This document shows, piece by piece, positions 34,745 to 46,613 of a DNA stretch of 64,000 nt. This stretch comes from Stenocarpella maydis. Its lineage: Eukaryota > Ascomycota > Sordariomycetes > Diaporthales > Diaporthaceae. The stretch covers positions 312,250-376,249 of the forward strand of contig NQMI01000015.1 of the NCBI GenBank assembly GCA_002270565.1, in the 5' to 3' direction. The position numbers and the translations under genes were made by a program. The notes below the pieces were generated by a model. It worked only from the letters and a program-made list of their open reading frames with translations. It was not told the DNA's origin and searched no databases. Numbering within the stretch: position 1 is the stretch's first letter; every line of letters begins with the position of its first letter.

Positions 34745-37085
34745 CCTATAAGGGCTTGATAAAGTATAGGTATATAAGTTAACTAAATGCTCTTTCTACC
34801 TAGATAAGAAGCTCCTACTTTAATATAAATAAATAGAATAATAATACAACTAGTAGTAGTAATACTTAGTATATAAATAATATGAATAAAGAAAAGATAA
34901 TAATTACCTATAGAGGGATAATAGTTAATTATAAACTACCAGTTCCTATATATAATTTCTAAAGGCTATATATATATTATTTTAAAAGCAGAAATTAATA
35001 AATAAATATATTATATATTTTTAGATAGTAGCACCTGAAATAACTTTATATTAATAAACATTATTAATTAAGATTAAATTTATAATATTAGAAAAAAGAC
35101 CCCTATAGACTTAGTATTATAAAAGATATAGAACTAGAACATAGAAATAGAGTAATTAATATAAAGACTAATTATTTACTTATCTTAATTTAAGGATATA
35201 TTACTTTTATAACTCTAAATATTATAAATATAGTATATTATAAAATAATTTTAGAATTTCTATAACTATATATCATAACTTCTTAAATTAATTAAACTAC
35301 TAGCTAAATGGTTTAGGGTAATATTATTTTTTAAGGAAAGGTTATAATTAATAATTTAGAAAGGAATTATATTATTAAGGAAAATAAATAGATAATATAC
35401 TTAAATAGACTTATAGATACCTCTATAAGCAGTTAGGAAACCTAGCTTCAGAAGAATAGAGAAGGATTAAACCCTTTAAATACTTTATAGAAAGGCTAAA
35501 GTTAATTAGGAGATTATTACTCCTAGGAGCAAAATAACAGTCTGCTATAAACTAACCCTGAAAAGCCTTAACTAATTAGTTAATATACTATACACTAATG
35601 GCAAATATAGTAATATCTCCTTTACTTAAAAGAAGAAAAGATAGAAATAAATATAGATAGACTAGTATAAATACTAAGAAAATATTATAAATTTAGGAAA
35701 GTATTTTAGAAAAAACTTAATATAGTATTACTATAATATATATAATAAGACTATAAGATACTCTTAAAACTAGGAACTATATTATAATTTAAATCTATCT
35801 ATAGACTTAATAAGAAATAACTTAAAGTACTTAGGGAACATCTTAATAAGAACCTTAAAAAGGGATTTATTAGATTTTTATAATTACTAATATGATACCT
35901 AATCCTCTTTATATTTAAGAAAAATAACAAACTATAGCTATATATTAGTTATTAGTAATTTAATAAGATTATAATTAAGAATTAATATCTCCTTTCTCTT
36001 ATTAATGAACCTAGAGATTAAATTAAAGAAGCAAAATGGTTTATAGTGCTTAACCTAAAGTATAGATATAACCTTACTTAAATTAAAAAAGGAGAAAAAT
36101 GAAAGATAGCATTTAGAATATACTATAGATATTATAAAATAATAATTATACCTTTCAAATTAATTAATATACTAGCTTTATTTTAAGAAATAATTAACTA
36201 TATCCTATATGAATACCTTAATATCTTTATTATTACCTATCTTAATAATGTTTTTATCTTCTTGGAGAACCTTAAAAATTATAAGGAATGTATTAAATAA
36301 GTACTATAGAAGCTTTAAAATATAAACCTTCTTATAGAACTAGAGAAATATAAATAATACTCTTAGAAAGTTAACTACTTTAGATATATAATTAAATTAA
36401 AAAAGATTAAGATATAAAAAGGTAAAGTTAAAGTAATTAAAAATAGCTAGTATTAACTAATATTAAGAATATTAGAATATTCCTTAGATATATTAACTTA
36501 TATAGATAGTTTATTATATAATATAGTAATATTATGAAATCTCTTCTAAACCTTATAAAGAAAGATCTTATATTTAAATAGATAGAAATAAAATAATACG
36601 CTTTCTAGATACTTAAAAATAAAGTTATAAAAGACCCTATATTAGAAGAAGCAGACTTTAAAAAAGAATTTAAAATCTATATAAATGCCTTAAATCATAT
36701 AGTAGGTAGAGAACTTACCTAGAAAGATAACTAAGATAGAATACACATTGTTACAAACTTTAGCAAGAAATTTAATGAACTAGAGACTAGATATACTATA
36801 CTAGATAAGGAATTTATAGTAATAGTATATATATTTTAATAATGATAATACTACCTTATTAAAGCTAAAAAATAGATTAAGATTTATATAAATTATAAGA
36901 ATCTCATAAATTTTATAATAATTAAGACTCTTAATAAATAATAAATTAGATATATAAAGTTCTTATTATAATTTAATATTAAGGTTATCTATATAAATAA
37001 AGTTAAGAATACTAGAGCAGATATACTTAGTAGAAGATCTAAGTATTAGGATAAAGATTTACTTATAGAATGAATAGTATTTAAA
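34745..37085 (+). mobile_element. RIP-degraded Ty3/gypsy retrotransposon fragment
   Basis: This AT island has a clear reverse transcriptase trace on the plus strand despite constant stops. Landmarks in order: LNKNLKKGFIRF near 35850, FKKNNKL, IKN-YLLSLI, AKWFIVLNLKYRYNLT, KIAFRIYYRYYKIIIIPFK near 36105-36160, and YLNNVFIF near 36237 (the degraded form of the Y-x-DD box). RNase H follows at 36650-36900 (ADFKKEFKIYINAL, then ETRYTILDKEF), then RADILSRR near 37020, the spacer motif before integrase. No integrase is visible and the degraded region stops abruptly at about 37085. The gag part (34.8-35.8 kb) is unreadable. CpA depletion and TpA excess indicate RIP. Confidence 0.8.
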
Positions 37086-37087
37086 AC

Positions 37088-37640
37088 TGTTAAACGGAAC
37101 CGCTCAGCAAGGAGTTACCCTAGACTTCGTGCAAGGAGTTACCCTAGACTTTTTAGCAAGGAGTTATCCTAGACTTGCGAGTCAGGCGATTTTCGCTAAG
37201 TACGCCCAGTGCGTGCGTGACGCAAGATGAGTTTGGTGGCCGTGAGTCGATTATTTTGGCCTGCATTTGCACCTTAATTCAGACCTCTGCATTACCCTTA
37301 TTTCTTACCCAAAAAGTATATGACTTAGTGCATTGGATAGCCTGATTTCTGAAGTTTGTATGTACTTAATTTGGGCATTGCTAGGGCTATGGTTGGCTGG
37401 CTGCTTGGAACCAAAGATGGTGTGTTGGAAGGGCGAATTTTCCGGCATTTGCAAATTTGCACCAGAGCCGACCGCAGCGTGCCCAGGGGTGAGACGACGT
37501 CGGAGGGTATATAAGGAGGGCTTACAGAAGCCCAACTTAATTCAATACAAAGTTGTCCAGACCATTGTCAATCGTCCCAATTCGCCTCAGAGCACCATAC
37601 TGCGACCCTGCCGAAACACACACACGCTGAACTGAATGCT
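37088..37640 (+). mobile_element. LTR-like or other insertion, not RIP-degraded
   Basis: At about 37085 base composition switches sharply from AT-rich to balanced. The segment begins TGTTAAACGGAACC, has a TATA-like GTATATAAGG at about 37506, and ends in a CCGAAACACACACAC region near 37610-37625. A TG start, CA end, internal TATA and position next to a gypsy RNase H relic suggest a 3' or solo LTR. No matching partner exists in the window, so this is only a proposal. Confidence 0.35.
37107..37178. repeat. 24-25 bp tandem triplication
   Basis: Three copies of GCAAGGAGTTACCCTAGACT, separated by 4-5 variable bases, lie just inside the left edge of the LTR-like segment. The third copy has one change (TTATCC). 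Confidence 0.85.
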
Positions 37641-37706
37641 ATTCTATAGCACAAATTCATCAGAGTTAAGGATAAGGCTTTTATCTTCTTAAGTTTTTCT
37701 GAAGAA

Positions 37707-37904
37707 NNNNNNNNNNNNNNNNNNNNNNNNNNNNNNNNNNNNNNNNNNNNNNNNNNNNNNNNNNNNNNNNNNNNNNNNNNNNNNNNNNNNNNNNNNNNNN
37801 NNNNNNNNNNNNNNNNNNNNNNNNNNNNNNNNNNNNNNNNNNNNNNNNNNNNNNNNNNNNNNNNNNNNNNNNNNNNNNNNNNNNNNNNNNNNNNNNNNNN
37901 NNNN
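37707..37904. other. assembly gap (198 N)
   Basis: A run of N immediately precedes the first LTR of the next element, so the true 5' end and target duplication of that element are not visible. Further single N at 42184 and 46276 also mark unresolved repeat joins. Confidence 0.99.
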
Positions 37905-38240
37905 CCCCCCCCCCCTCCAAGACTATAAGAAGGGGCCTTCCTGCATTGCTTTTGAGAAATTTCTAGTCCTAGAGAATTAATCTTTTTATACCCTGTGAAT
38001 TTGTATCTGTCAGATATATATGTGTGTACTGTGAAACTATTTCTTGTGCCCTCTTTTTCTGCCTTTCCTTTTTGGCACCCTCTATTCCCCTTATATCTCT
38101 CCTATCGCGTTAGGGGCTCCTCTTCTTGCCTTCCACGCTCCTCTTGGGGTGGTTGCTTGATTAGGGCTCTGGCAGAATGTGTGCCTTTTTGTGTGTGTGG
38201 AAGTTTTATCCTCTCGCTCTCCCCTCTAGGCCTGTTTTCA
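37905..38240 (+). repeat. left LTR (5' end in gap)
   Basis: Similar along its length to 46283-46613. It starts in a C-run directly after the N gap and ends CCTGTTTTCA. It is less mutated than the right copy, keeping CpA and TpG where the right copy has TpA. Confidence 0.82.
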
Positions 38241-40559
38241 CTGGTGTCTGCCCCATGAATCAAATATGGGTTTCTTTAGCCAATAAGGTTTCTTCAGCCA
38301 TTATGAAGTTCCTCGGCTTTTAAGCCTGGATTCCCTGTTTTATTTATAAGGTTGTTAGCCACTTCAGGGGAGTAAATCTCTATATTTCTAATACTATTTG
38401 ATTCTGATTAGAGCTATAGCGCCCTCTCACTCTTAATAGAGGATTTTACTATTATGTAAAGGCCAGATTTACCCTCCTGAGTTACCTATAGTTGACCTAG
38501 TGGCGATAGGAGCAGGTATGTATAAGGCTGGTCTAATCTCTGTACCGAGCTGACTCCATTACCTTAGCTATATCTTGAACCCCCTCCCGGTATACCTAAT
38601 TCAGTAGTAAAGTATGGAACCTCTGGCCTAGCCATATATTCCTGGAAAAGCTACTAAGGGATTTATATCCTCAGGCCTTAGAAATTCATTTCAATCGGAT
38701 TTAATAGCATCTAATTAGGGCTTATTTCCTTAGAAGGGATATAAAGGACTGATATTAAGAAGGTTTAGTAGATCCCAACCGCCTATATCACCTAAAACTT
38801 TCTTGCCCTTAGATATAGCACCTAAAGGTTCGGTATGCTAATTCCCTAATATAGGTAAACTAGGTATAATAAAGCCCTAGTTTAACTCTTTAGTTTTCCC
38901 TTTTAAGTTATCATTATAATATCTGGTTACCCTATTAAATACTATATCCGAGATATTATCTAATATTATATAATGTTGGGTTGGGTAATAGTGGTGCTAA
39001 ATGTTATATGCTTCTGCAGGGAGTTAAAGAGGTTCCTGTCCTACCAACTGCTATCCTTCTGATTGGTAAGCTTGGAGCTTCCACTGGTGTTAGCACCCCC
39101 CGCAGTTAGGATGGCTAGCGTTAGCAGCATGAGGGTATTCCGGGTATCTATGTTGTCCTCTCCTGTAAGACTAGCGGTTAAGTAGCTCCCGCCTTCACTT
39201 ATAGCAAGACTTCATAATACTTAATGTAACCTTTTATACTAATACCTTTCACTCTGATTATACCTGGTTATTCCTGTATGTATCTTAGTTAACTTTGGAT
39301 AGCACTTATGCCCTTATTTCTTCCGGATATACCTAGTATAGAGAAATATTTAATACCTTCAGATAGTACTTGCATCTTGCCTCTCCTAAAGGACCTTTGG
39401 TATTGAGAAACATTCGACTTTACTATTATTATAAGGGAGTGATTAGAACCTAACTTGTTCTATATATATCTCTGCGGACCCCGAATAGCACTTACGCCTT
39501 TACTTCTCCTGGATATACTTGTTATAGAGAAACATTTAACAATCTTAGATAGTACTTATACCTTGCCTCTTTAGCTATAGCGCTAGTGTAGAGAAACATT
39601 TGCTTCTATTATTATAGCGAGGGATAGATTAGGACCTATATCTTCTGTTTTTCTAATAGGGGATGTTCATTCTACTCCCCCATCTATTGGAGGTTCTTCC
39701 TTTAGAGGGAGGGAGCAGGATGTAGATGAGGCAAGGGGGCTCTCATTAAAGAAAGGTCCACCTTAAGGACGCCAGTTTCCTTAGGAACCTGCCCCCACCC
39801 CATTTGGGACCTCTGATTAGGAGCATTATGCTCCTGTGCTACCTATTTAGGTGACTTCTCAGCCTGTTATACCTTTAATGCCCTTTGGAAATGCTGCCCT
39901 TTGAATCTTGCTACTCCTTAGCTCTTAAGAGGATATTTATAAAGGCAGGTTTAATCAGCTTAATCCTATAGTTATAGCTTTCTATAAGGATATGGAATAT
40001 TATGGTATTGAGAAGTTTGCTAGAGGCTATCTGGAATTTTTACTTTAAAAAGGAAGAATGAGCTTACCTTGCATTTAGAGATATTAGTTTCTGATCGCTA
40101 GCCGCCCCAAACTCAAGGGTAATATATCTCTTGGGGAACTGAAGAATAATTTCTGATAAAGAGGAGGTGGTGCTAGAAATGCAGTAAGGGACTTCCACTA
40201 TGGCTGGGGAGGGGAAAAGTAAAATGAAGGGTGATCTGATTAGTTTGAGTAAGATTGAGAAGTTAACTAAAGCTAAGCCCAAATAAGGACCCCTAATCCC
40301 CCAGACCCCTGAAGCTAAGGCTATGGATGCTATCCTTGCTACCTTAATCAAAATGCTGATTTTAGATATTCTCGCGCTTGGTGAGACTAATGCTATTCTG
40401 ATTAGAGAGCTCCTTGCTTGTAGGGACAATACCTCTCTTAATAAGTGGCCTTTTGAGCTAGTCCTAGATAGGGATGTGCCTTAAGCTATAGGTCTGGGAC
40501 TTAGGGTGGTCTCTGCTTTATCTAAAATTGGATATAAGTAATGCTTGAGCTCTGATTAG

Positions 40560-41150
40560 ATGCATATTGTTAGGTATGAGGTAAATTTGATATTGTCTTA
40601 AACTGCTGATGTGGTGAACTGTGGTTGCTGTGGATCTGCCTACCTAAACGTTAGGATTGCTTTGGAGAGCTATAAGATCCTCCCAGCCCTACTGGATATA
40701 GGTGCTAAGATGAATCTTCTTCCTTTATTCTATTGCCGCTAGAATAAGTTATCCTATACTCTACTCTAAGATATAAACTCTATGGTTTATAATGGAGTAT
40801 TACTAGCACTAATTAGAGTAACTAAGGAGTGGGTATATATTGGCTATAATAGGATAAGGGCTATTTTCTTTATTATAAATGATAAAATAAATAATACTAC
40901 TTATAATATCCTTTTAGGGATGCCTTTCTTTTTAAATATAAATTTGACTTTTGAGTGATTAAGGGGGTTCCTTTTTGCATATATTACTCTTAATGAGTTG
41001 CAAGTAATATATAGGCTGGGGAGGAGGAACCAGAAGCCCTTTTAGGTGGCTGCTACTAAAGCAGTCTTCTATTTAGATGGGTATATACCCTAGAGATCTG
41101 CAACCTGATTCCAGCCGGACCTAGAAAAGGGGGCAGATTACTATTAATGG
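40560..41150 (+). pseudogene. retroviral-type aspartic protease relic
   Basis: Plus-strand codons near 40685-40725 read LPALLDIGAKMNLLPL, the D-[T/S/I]-G-A active-site pattern of LTR-retrotransposon proteases. Downstream stretches (YNILLGMPFFLN) match the later hydrophobic part of the fold. TAG and TAA stops interrupt the frame. The preceding part (39.95-40.5 kb) may be gag but shows no zinc knuckle I could confirm. Confidence 0.6.
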
Positions 41151-41539
41151 GACCTATCCCCTAATGCGCCTAAAGAAATTCATCTGTAAGAGGGGAATTT
41201 GGGAGCCAGTAATGCCTTTTCTTTGGGAGGACAACCCTCCTAAAAGTCAACAAACCGGGAGGAAGCTATTAGAGGTAGCCGGATATAATGTCTTCCCAGA
41301 CACGCTAGACAATACACTCCATCCCACCACCCCTGATCAGGATAATAACAATTGGTATTAAGACTGGTCTCTTTCTGGCCGGATGGTCCCTCAAGTGCAA
41401 GCATGCTTAGATACAGATAGCTCATATGATTTAGATTTATTAGATTTAGCTAATTAGACTTAAAGGATAATACTATATATAGATATTCTGCTTATCAACC
41501 CTAATAACCCTAAGCTAAAGGAATATGAATTCTGGGATG
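41147..41539 (+). repeat. internal duplicated block, copy 1
   Basis: About 390 bp repeated at 42230-42640 in the same orientation. It begins TATTAATGGGACCTATCCCC and keeps a partly open frame (41164-41361) with no recognised domain. Confidence 0.85.
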
Positions 41540-42183
41540 AGATATAAAAAAGTTAAGATATAAAAAAGTTAAGATATAAAAAAGTTAAGATATAAAAAAG
41601 TTAAGATATAAAAAAGTTAAGATATAAAAAAGTTAAGATATAAAAAAGTTAAGATATAAAAAAGTTAAGATATAAAAAAGTTAAGATATAAAAAAGTTAA
41701 GATATAAAAAAGTTAAGATATAAAAAAGTTAAGATATAAAAAAGTTAAGATATAAAAAAGTTAAGATATAAAAAAGTTAAGATATAAAAAAGTTAAGATA
41801 TAAAAAAGTTAAGATATAAAAAAGTTAAGATATAAAAAAGTTAAGATATAAAAAAGTTAAGATATAAAAAAGTTAAGATATAAAAAAGTTAAGATATAAA
41901 AAAGTTAAGATATAAAAAAGTTAAGATATAAAAAAGTTAAGATATAAAAAAGTTAAGATATAAAAAAGTTAAGATATAAAAAAGTTAAGATATAAAAAAG
42001 TTAAGATATAAAAAAGTTAAGATATAAAAAAGTTAAGATATAAAAAAGTTAAGATATAAAAAAGTTAAGATATAAAAAAGTTAAGATATAAAAAAGTTAA
42101 GATATAAAAAAGTTAAGATATAAAAAAGTTAAGATATAAAAAAGTTAAGATATAAAAAAGTTAAGATATAAAAAAGTTAAGAT
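41540..42183. repeat. 16-bp minisatellite, about 40 copies
   Basis: AGATATAAAAAAGTTA is repeated without visible variation for 644 bp and ends at an N (42184). A few diverged copies also follow duplicated block 2 (42633-42683). The length is probably an assembly estimate. It lies exactly between the two copies of the duplicated block. Confidence 0.97.
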
Positions 42184-42229
42184 NCTATTAAGCCTAATAA
42201 TATATATAAGCTAAGGACCCCTAATGAGA

Positions 42230-42640
42230 TCCCTATTAATAGGACCTATCCCCTAATGTACCTAAAGAAATTCATCTATAAGAGGGGAATTTAGGAGCTA
42301 GTAGTGCTTTTTCTTTAGGAGGATAACCCTCCTAAAAGTTAATAAACTGGGAGGAAGCTATTAGAGGTAGCTAGATATAATGTCTTCCTAAACATACTGA
42401 ATAATACACTCCATCCCACTACCCCTAATCAGAATAATAACAATTAATACTAAGACTGGTCTCTTCCTAGCCGGATAGTCCCCTAAGTGCAGGTATACTT
42501 AGATATAGATAGCTTATATAATTTAGATTTATTAGATTCAGCTAATCAGACTTAAAAAATAATACTATATATAGACATTCTACTTATTAACCCTAATAAC
42601 CCTAAGCTAAAGAAATATAAATTCTAAGATAAGATATAAA
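42230..42640 (+). repeat. internal duplicated block, copy 2
   Basis: Direct repeat of 41147-41539. Differences are overwhelmingly transitions towards A/T (for example CATCTGTAAG to CATCTATAAG), so this copy is more heavily mutated. It is followed by a short stretch of the same minisatellite unit. Confidence 0.85.
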
Positions 42641-42843
42641 AAGGTTAAAATATAAAAAAGTTAAGATATAAAAAAGTTAAGATAATATTATATCTCTAAT
42701 CAGATAAGTATACTTCTCTTAGGACTATATATAAGATAAAAATCATTAATTCTTAATTTACTACCAAAAGAAGTATTAGCAATCTAAAAAAACTAGATCC
42801 ACCCCTGCCTTGCCTAACCCTTCTAATCACCTTATAACCATAA

Positions 42844-43700
42844 CTAGAGATCCATAGGCTTATACTTAAACTTCCTAAGCATACATCCGGTAATCTTGCC
42901 TATAGTATCCGCATGAGTTTCCTTATATCCTATCTTAATAGCTGCCTTAGTATACTTGCTTAGCAAGAGCTCTAAAGGAGGCATATTTAAAGGCTTATTA
43001 ATTAAATCAAGATATACATTAGTAATATAATTATAACTACTCTTAGAAATCTTTAGCATCTTAAAATCATAAAGGTAACCCTTAATATAGTAGATATAAT
43101 TAGCGCAAGCATTATCTTAAAATCCTTAGAGCAATTAGCACTTAAAGAAAGGGATTATGATGGGGATAATGCCTTAGAGAGTTACTTAGTTATAGTTAGC
43201 CCCTATCCGCTGCATATAACAGTTGTATGGGTTCGCATTATAACAACCAAAGAAGGCAATAAGGAGAGCTAGGCCCTAATAAAGGTTATTCCCCTAGCAT
43301 AATTAAGATATATACTTCTTATAAGGGCTACTATTTATATGCTTAATAAAAACGTTATTTAGACCTTCTTTAATTAGAGTGCTAAGGTAAGACTGCAGGT
43401 ACTTGTAAGCTTCTAGGGCTTTCAGGAAGGGAAAGAATAGTTTGAGCAGCTTAGATTTGTATATTAAGGAGAGGGTCCACAGGATGTAAAGACCCTTGCT
43501 TCTACCCTTAAGGTTGTATATCTTAATATTTATTATAAAGGCCTTATGAAGCGGTAATTTATGGACCTGGTTTCGTGAAAGGATTGCATTTAGCTGGAAA
43601 TAAGTGTAGATACCCTCTTTATGGATAGGAGGAGGATTATATATTTTGAAGACCCTAATGATAGGAGGCGATTGTTCCTTATCCTTTCCCTTCTCTTCTT
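42844..43700 (-). pseudogene. antisense coding relic within the LTR element
   Basis: On the minus strand about 130 codons are open from roughly 43700 to 43303, unusual in such AT-rich DNA. They contain YFQLNAILSRNQVHKLPLHK and LFFPFLKALEAYKYLQSYL. After several stops comes a Cys-bearing stretch (CYNANPYNCYMQRIGANY, then DNACANYIYYI). A second open frame at 43059-42844 follows, with YTKAAIKIGYKETHADTIGK. The spaced Cys pattern vaguely recalls fungal DUF3716-type zinc sites, but I would not assign it. It is opposite in orientation to the protease relic, so it may be a captured gene or a nested element. Confidence 0.45.
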
Positions 43701-44599
43701 GGCTCGGTTAAGGAGGAGAAGATATAGTAATAGCGAAGCTTGTTTGATTAGAGAGGCTTGATAGTTTAATGATGAGATTAATAATTGATAGTTGATAATG
43801 CTATTAGGGGGAAGTTAAAGAAAAGGATTAGTAGGGGAAAAGCAACTTTAAATATGAAAAGTTGAAGAGAGGAGCTCTTATTAGAAGCATTTAAAGTAGC
43901 AAAGGTTGCTACCTAGCAGAAAAGGGAAGGAAGTTAAGTAATTTACTAGCTTGAGTAATTCACCTATTTTAAGGCTTCCCTTCTAATAAAAGCCTACCTT
44001 TCTACTATAACCTCCAACCTAATTACTTCTTCCATAACTACTATACCTTAGCTGATCTCTAATTAGCATAGCATAACTTGCATCATTAAGACTTAAAAGC
44101 TGCTGCAACTATTAACCTCTACCCTTAAAACTCATTACCTCCCCTCTATTACCTAATTTCTCCTTACCTTAGCACCCTTTTCCCCAGTCTAATTAATTAG
44201 AAAGATATCTTTCTTAAGCCAGCAAACGATAAAGAAAGGTAAGGGAAAGAAAAAGGGATCCCCATTAATCTAGTTTACAGCTATTAATAGTCTAAAGGGC
44301 TAAGTCAGCCCTATGAATAATCCTGATGCCCCCGTGCTTACTATTGAGTACCCAGACCCTTTTGATTAGGTTGGCCTTAAAGTATAACTTTTAGCATTAC
44401 CCTTTATTATGAATTTTAATAATATTAACCCTATATAATAGTTAAGATTTCCCAACCTATATAATATCTATAATTAAGGAAACTAGGATTGCGGAGCTAA
44501 TATAGACCTAATAAAAGACCCATTTAAAACTAGAATCCTTAATAATAAGTTAGTACTCTCCTAAGCTTTTAATATATTAGACCTTTTAGTATAACTGCT

Positions 44600-45740
44600 A
44601 TTCTTTTAGAACTAAAAATGGGGGTATAGTGATTATATGTAGTAGGTAGTGGATATATATTTTGAGGGCGTTAATCCCTATCCTTAGTTCAGAAACCCCC
44701 CTGGGCAGAAGAACCTATTTAGCACTTACTATGGCAACTTCCTTATAACCCTTTATAATGCAGAAGGTCTCCTAGCTCAAGAAGCATGCCTATATACTAA
44801 TTATATTCTAGGGCTTATTAATTGGCAGCTAATTGATTTTAGCAACCTGGTCTTTATAGTGCCTATAACCTATAATATTAATGGAGAACCCCCTAGATTA
44901 TAGAAATACTACTTACTAAAGGACAGCTAGAGGTTTATTATTTAAGTTATGTATACTCCAGGCTATTAAGTATTAAGCATCTTTAATAGGGATACTAAAT
45001 GGCTTAGTATAATTAATACTTATCCTAATTAGAGAACTTATAATAGGATATACCCCTATATAAGGAACTGCATTATATACTTCCTTACCCTTGGGCTACC
45101 TAAAGGATTCTTAAAATAGGTATATATAGTGATCCAGATAAAGGTCATGCTGCAGCTGGGATTAACTGCCTGTAAACTCCTTATAGCTACCTATATTGCC
45201 TTTTTCTTCTAAGAGAATTATAGAAAGAATAACTGGGAGTTTAGAGACTAGATTAAGACTAGGCTACTTAAATCCGCCCCTCCTAGCTTACCCGCTAAGA
45301 AAGCTTTAGCTCTTATCTAGGGTTTTACTATCTAATTGGAAATTAATAGATCTGGGTATTCAATTAGGAGCGTTTAGAATACTCTAGTTATTAGCTATAA
45401 TAAGTATAAGAGGCTTGTAACAGAAAAGAATATTATATACTCTTAAGCTGATATCTTAAGGATGAATAAGGGGGAGACTAAGTATTATGCTATACCTAGT
45501 GTAGAATTAGAGCTAGGATAAAATCTGCTGGGCTTCCTTATAGTAAGATTTAATAAGGCTAATCTTTTAAGGCCTACTAATGTCCGGACTTCTAGGTTAA
45601 GCAAAACTCCTGTTACCCCTAATAACTTAAAGAACTAGCTACCTATCCTAATATTTAAGATACCTAATATAGCTATAAAGGATCTAATTATAATATCTAG
45701 GCTTAAACTTTATAAGAACCTATCTAAGATACTTAAGCCT
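44600..45740 (+). pseudogene. unrecognised plus-strand coding relic in the LTR element
   Basis: One plus-strand frame stays protein-like for over 350 codons, with stops that are nearly all TAG, each explicable as CAG or TGG changed by a transition. Readable blocks include YILGLINWQLIDFSNLVFIV, YNINGEPP, RNCIIYFLTLGLPKGFL and QIKVMLQLGLTACKLLIATY. No reverse transcriptase, RNase H, integrase or transposase motif was recognised. It could be a gag-like or cargo protein. Confidence 0.45.
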
Positions 45741-46275
45741 CTACCTTAGGTAGATAGAGTATAGATATATAGAGAAGATAGTCTTAGGATACTAAGTAAA
45801 GTAAGAACTACTTTATGAATGCTTGATTGGAGTAGGGCTAGAATACTATAGGGTAACCCTATTAAACTTCTCTTATAGTAGATATTAAAGGCAAGCATTA
45901 GGAATATATCTCTAAAAGGAAATATAAATATAAGTGGGATAACCCTTAAGCAATTGGGCATCTTAAGGTCTTCATTATTATCTCTATCCTTTATTTCAGC
46001 TATACCGCTATTATATTACTTATTACCCGCTATAATAAGAATTATATTGATTTAGGAGTATAATTGGAATGCAAGCAAGTAGGTGGGGACTAAGGAAGCA
46101 AATTACTAGGTTCCTATGCTAGCAATTAGTAATAGCTATTAATCCTAGGCTTATAAAAAGGCGGCTAAGCGAGAGGAGAAGGATTGCAGATCGAGCGTAC
46201 TATAGCAGAATGAGAGTAGGAATAAGCGGGCTAGGAATCAGGAGCTATAAAGAGTCTAATAGAGCTAAATTCAGG

Positions 46276-46613
46276 NGTATCCCCCCCCCTTTAAGACTAT
46301 AAGAAGGGGCCTTCCTATATTGCTTTTGAGAAATTTCTAGTCCTAGAGAATCAATCTTTTTATACCTTATGAATTTATATCTATTAGATATATATATATA
46401 TATTGTGAAACTATTTCTTATGCCCTCTTTTTTTGCCTCTCCTTTTTGGCACCCTTTATTCCCCTTATAACTCTTCTATTGCGTTAGGGGCTCCTCTTCT
46501 TATCTTTTATGCTCCTCTTAGGGTGGTTGCTTGATCAGGGCTCTGGCAGAACGTATGCCTTTTTATATGTGAGGAGGTTTTATCCTCTCGCTCTCCCTCT
46601 GGGCCCGTTTTCA
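46276..46613 (+). repeat. right LTR
   Basis: Direct repeat of 37905-38240, ending CCCGTTTTCA. It carries many C-to-T and G-to-A changes relative to the left copy, for example TGTGTGTACTG versus TATATATATTG. The base after the LTR end differs from that at the left LTR, supporting the boundary. Confidence 0.82.

Larger units (their letters stand above)
37905..46613 (+). mobile_element. LTR-bounded retrotransposon-like element, RIP-degraded
   Basis: Two direct repeats of about 336 bp (37905-38240 and 46276-46613) bound an ~8-kb AT-rich interior. The right copy begins NGTATCCCC and both end in TTTTCA, consistent with a TG...CA LTR on the plus strand if N is T. Differences between the copies are almost all C/T and G/A transitions towards TpA. 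Inside are a retroviral-type protease trace on the plus strand, a 0.4-kb duplicated block around a 16-bp minisatellite, and coding relics on the minus strand (42844-43700) and plus strand (44600-45740). I found no reverse transcriptase or integrase trace, so it may be a non-autonomous or cargo-bearing LTR element. Confidence 0.75.

Noticed and set aside
37681..37920. Reading frame across the N gap
   Set aside because: It consists of undefined codons and is an artefact of the gap.
40064..40429. 121-codon minus-strand frame inside the LTR element
   Set aside because: The opposite strand is the sense direction of the gag/protease relic; this frame is its shadow in a low-stop region.
41540..42183. 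Minisatellite as CRISPR array or telomere-like tract
   Set aside because: Units are directly adjacent without spacers and the unit does not match TTAGGG; it is an ordinary tandem repeat.
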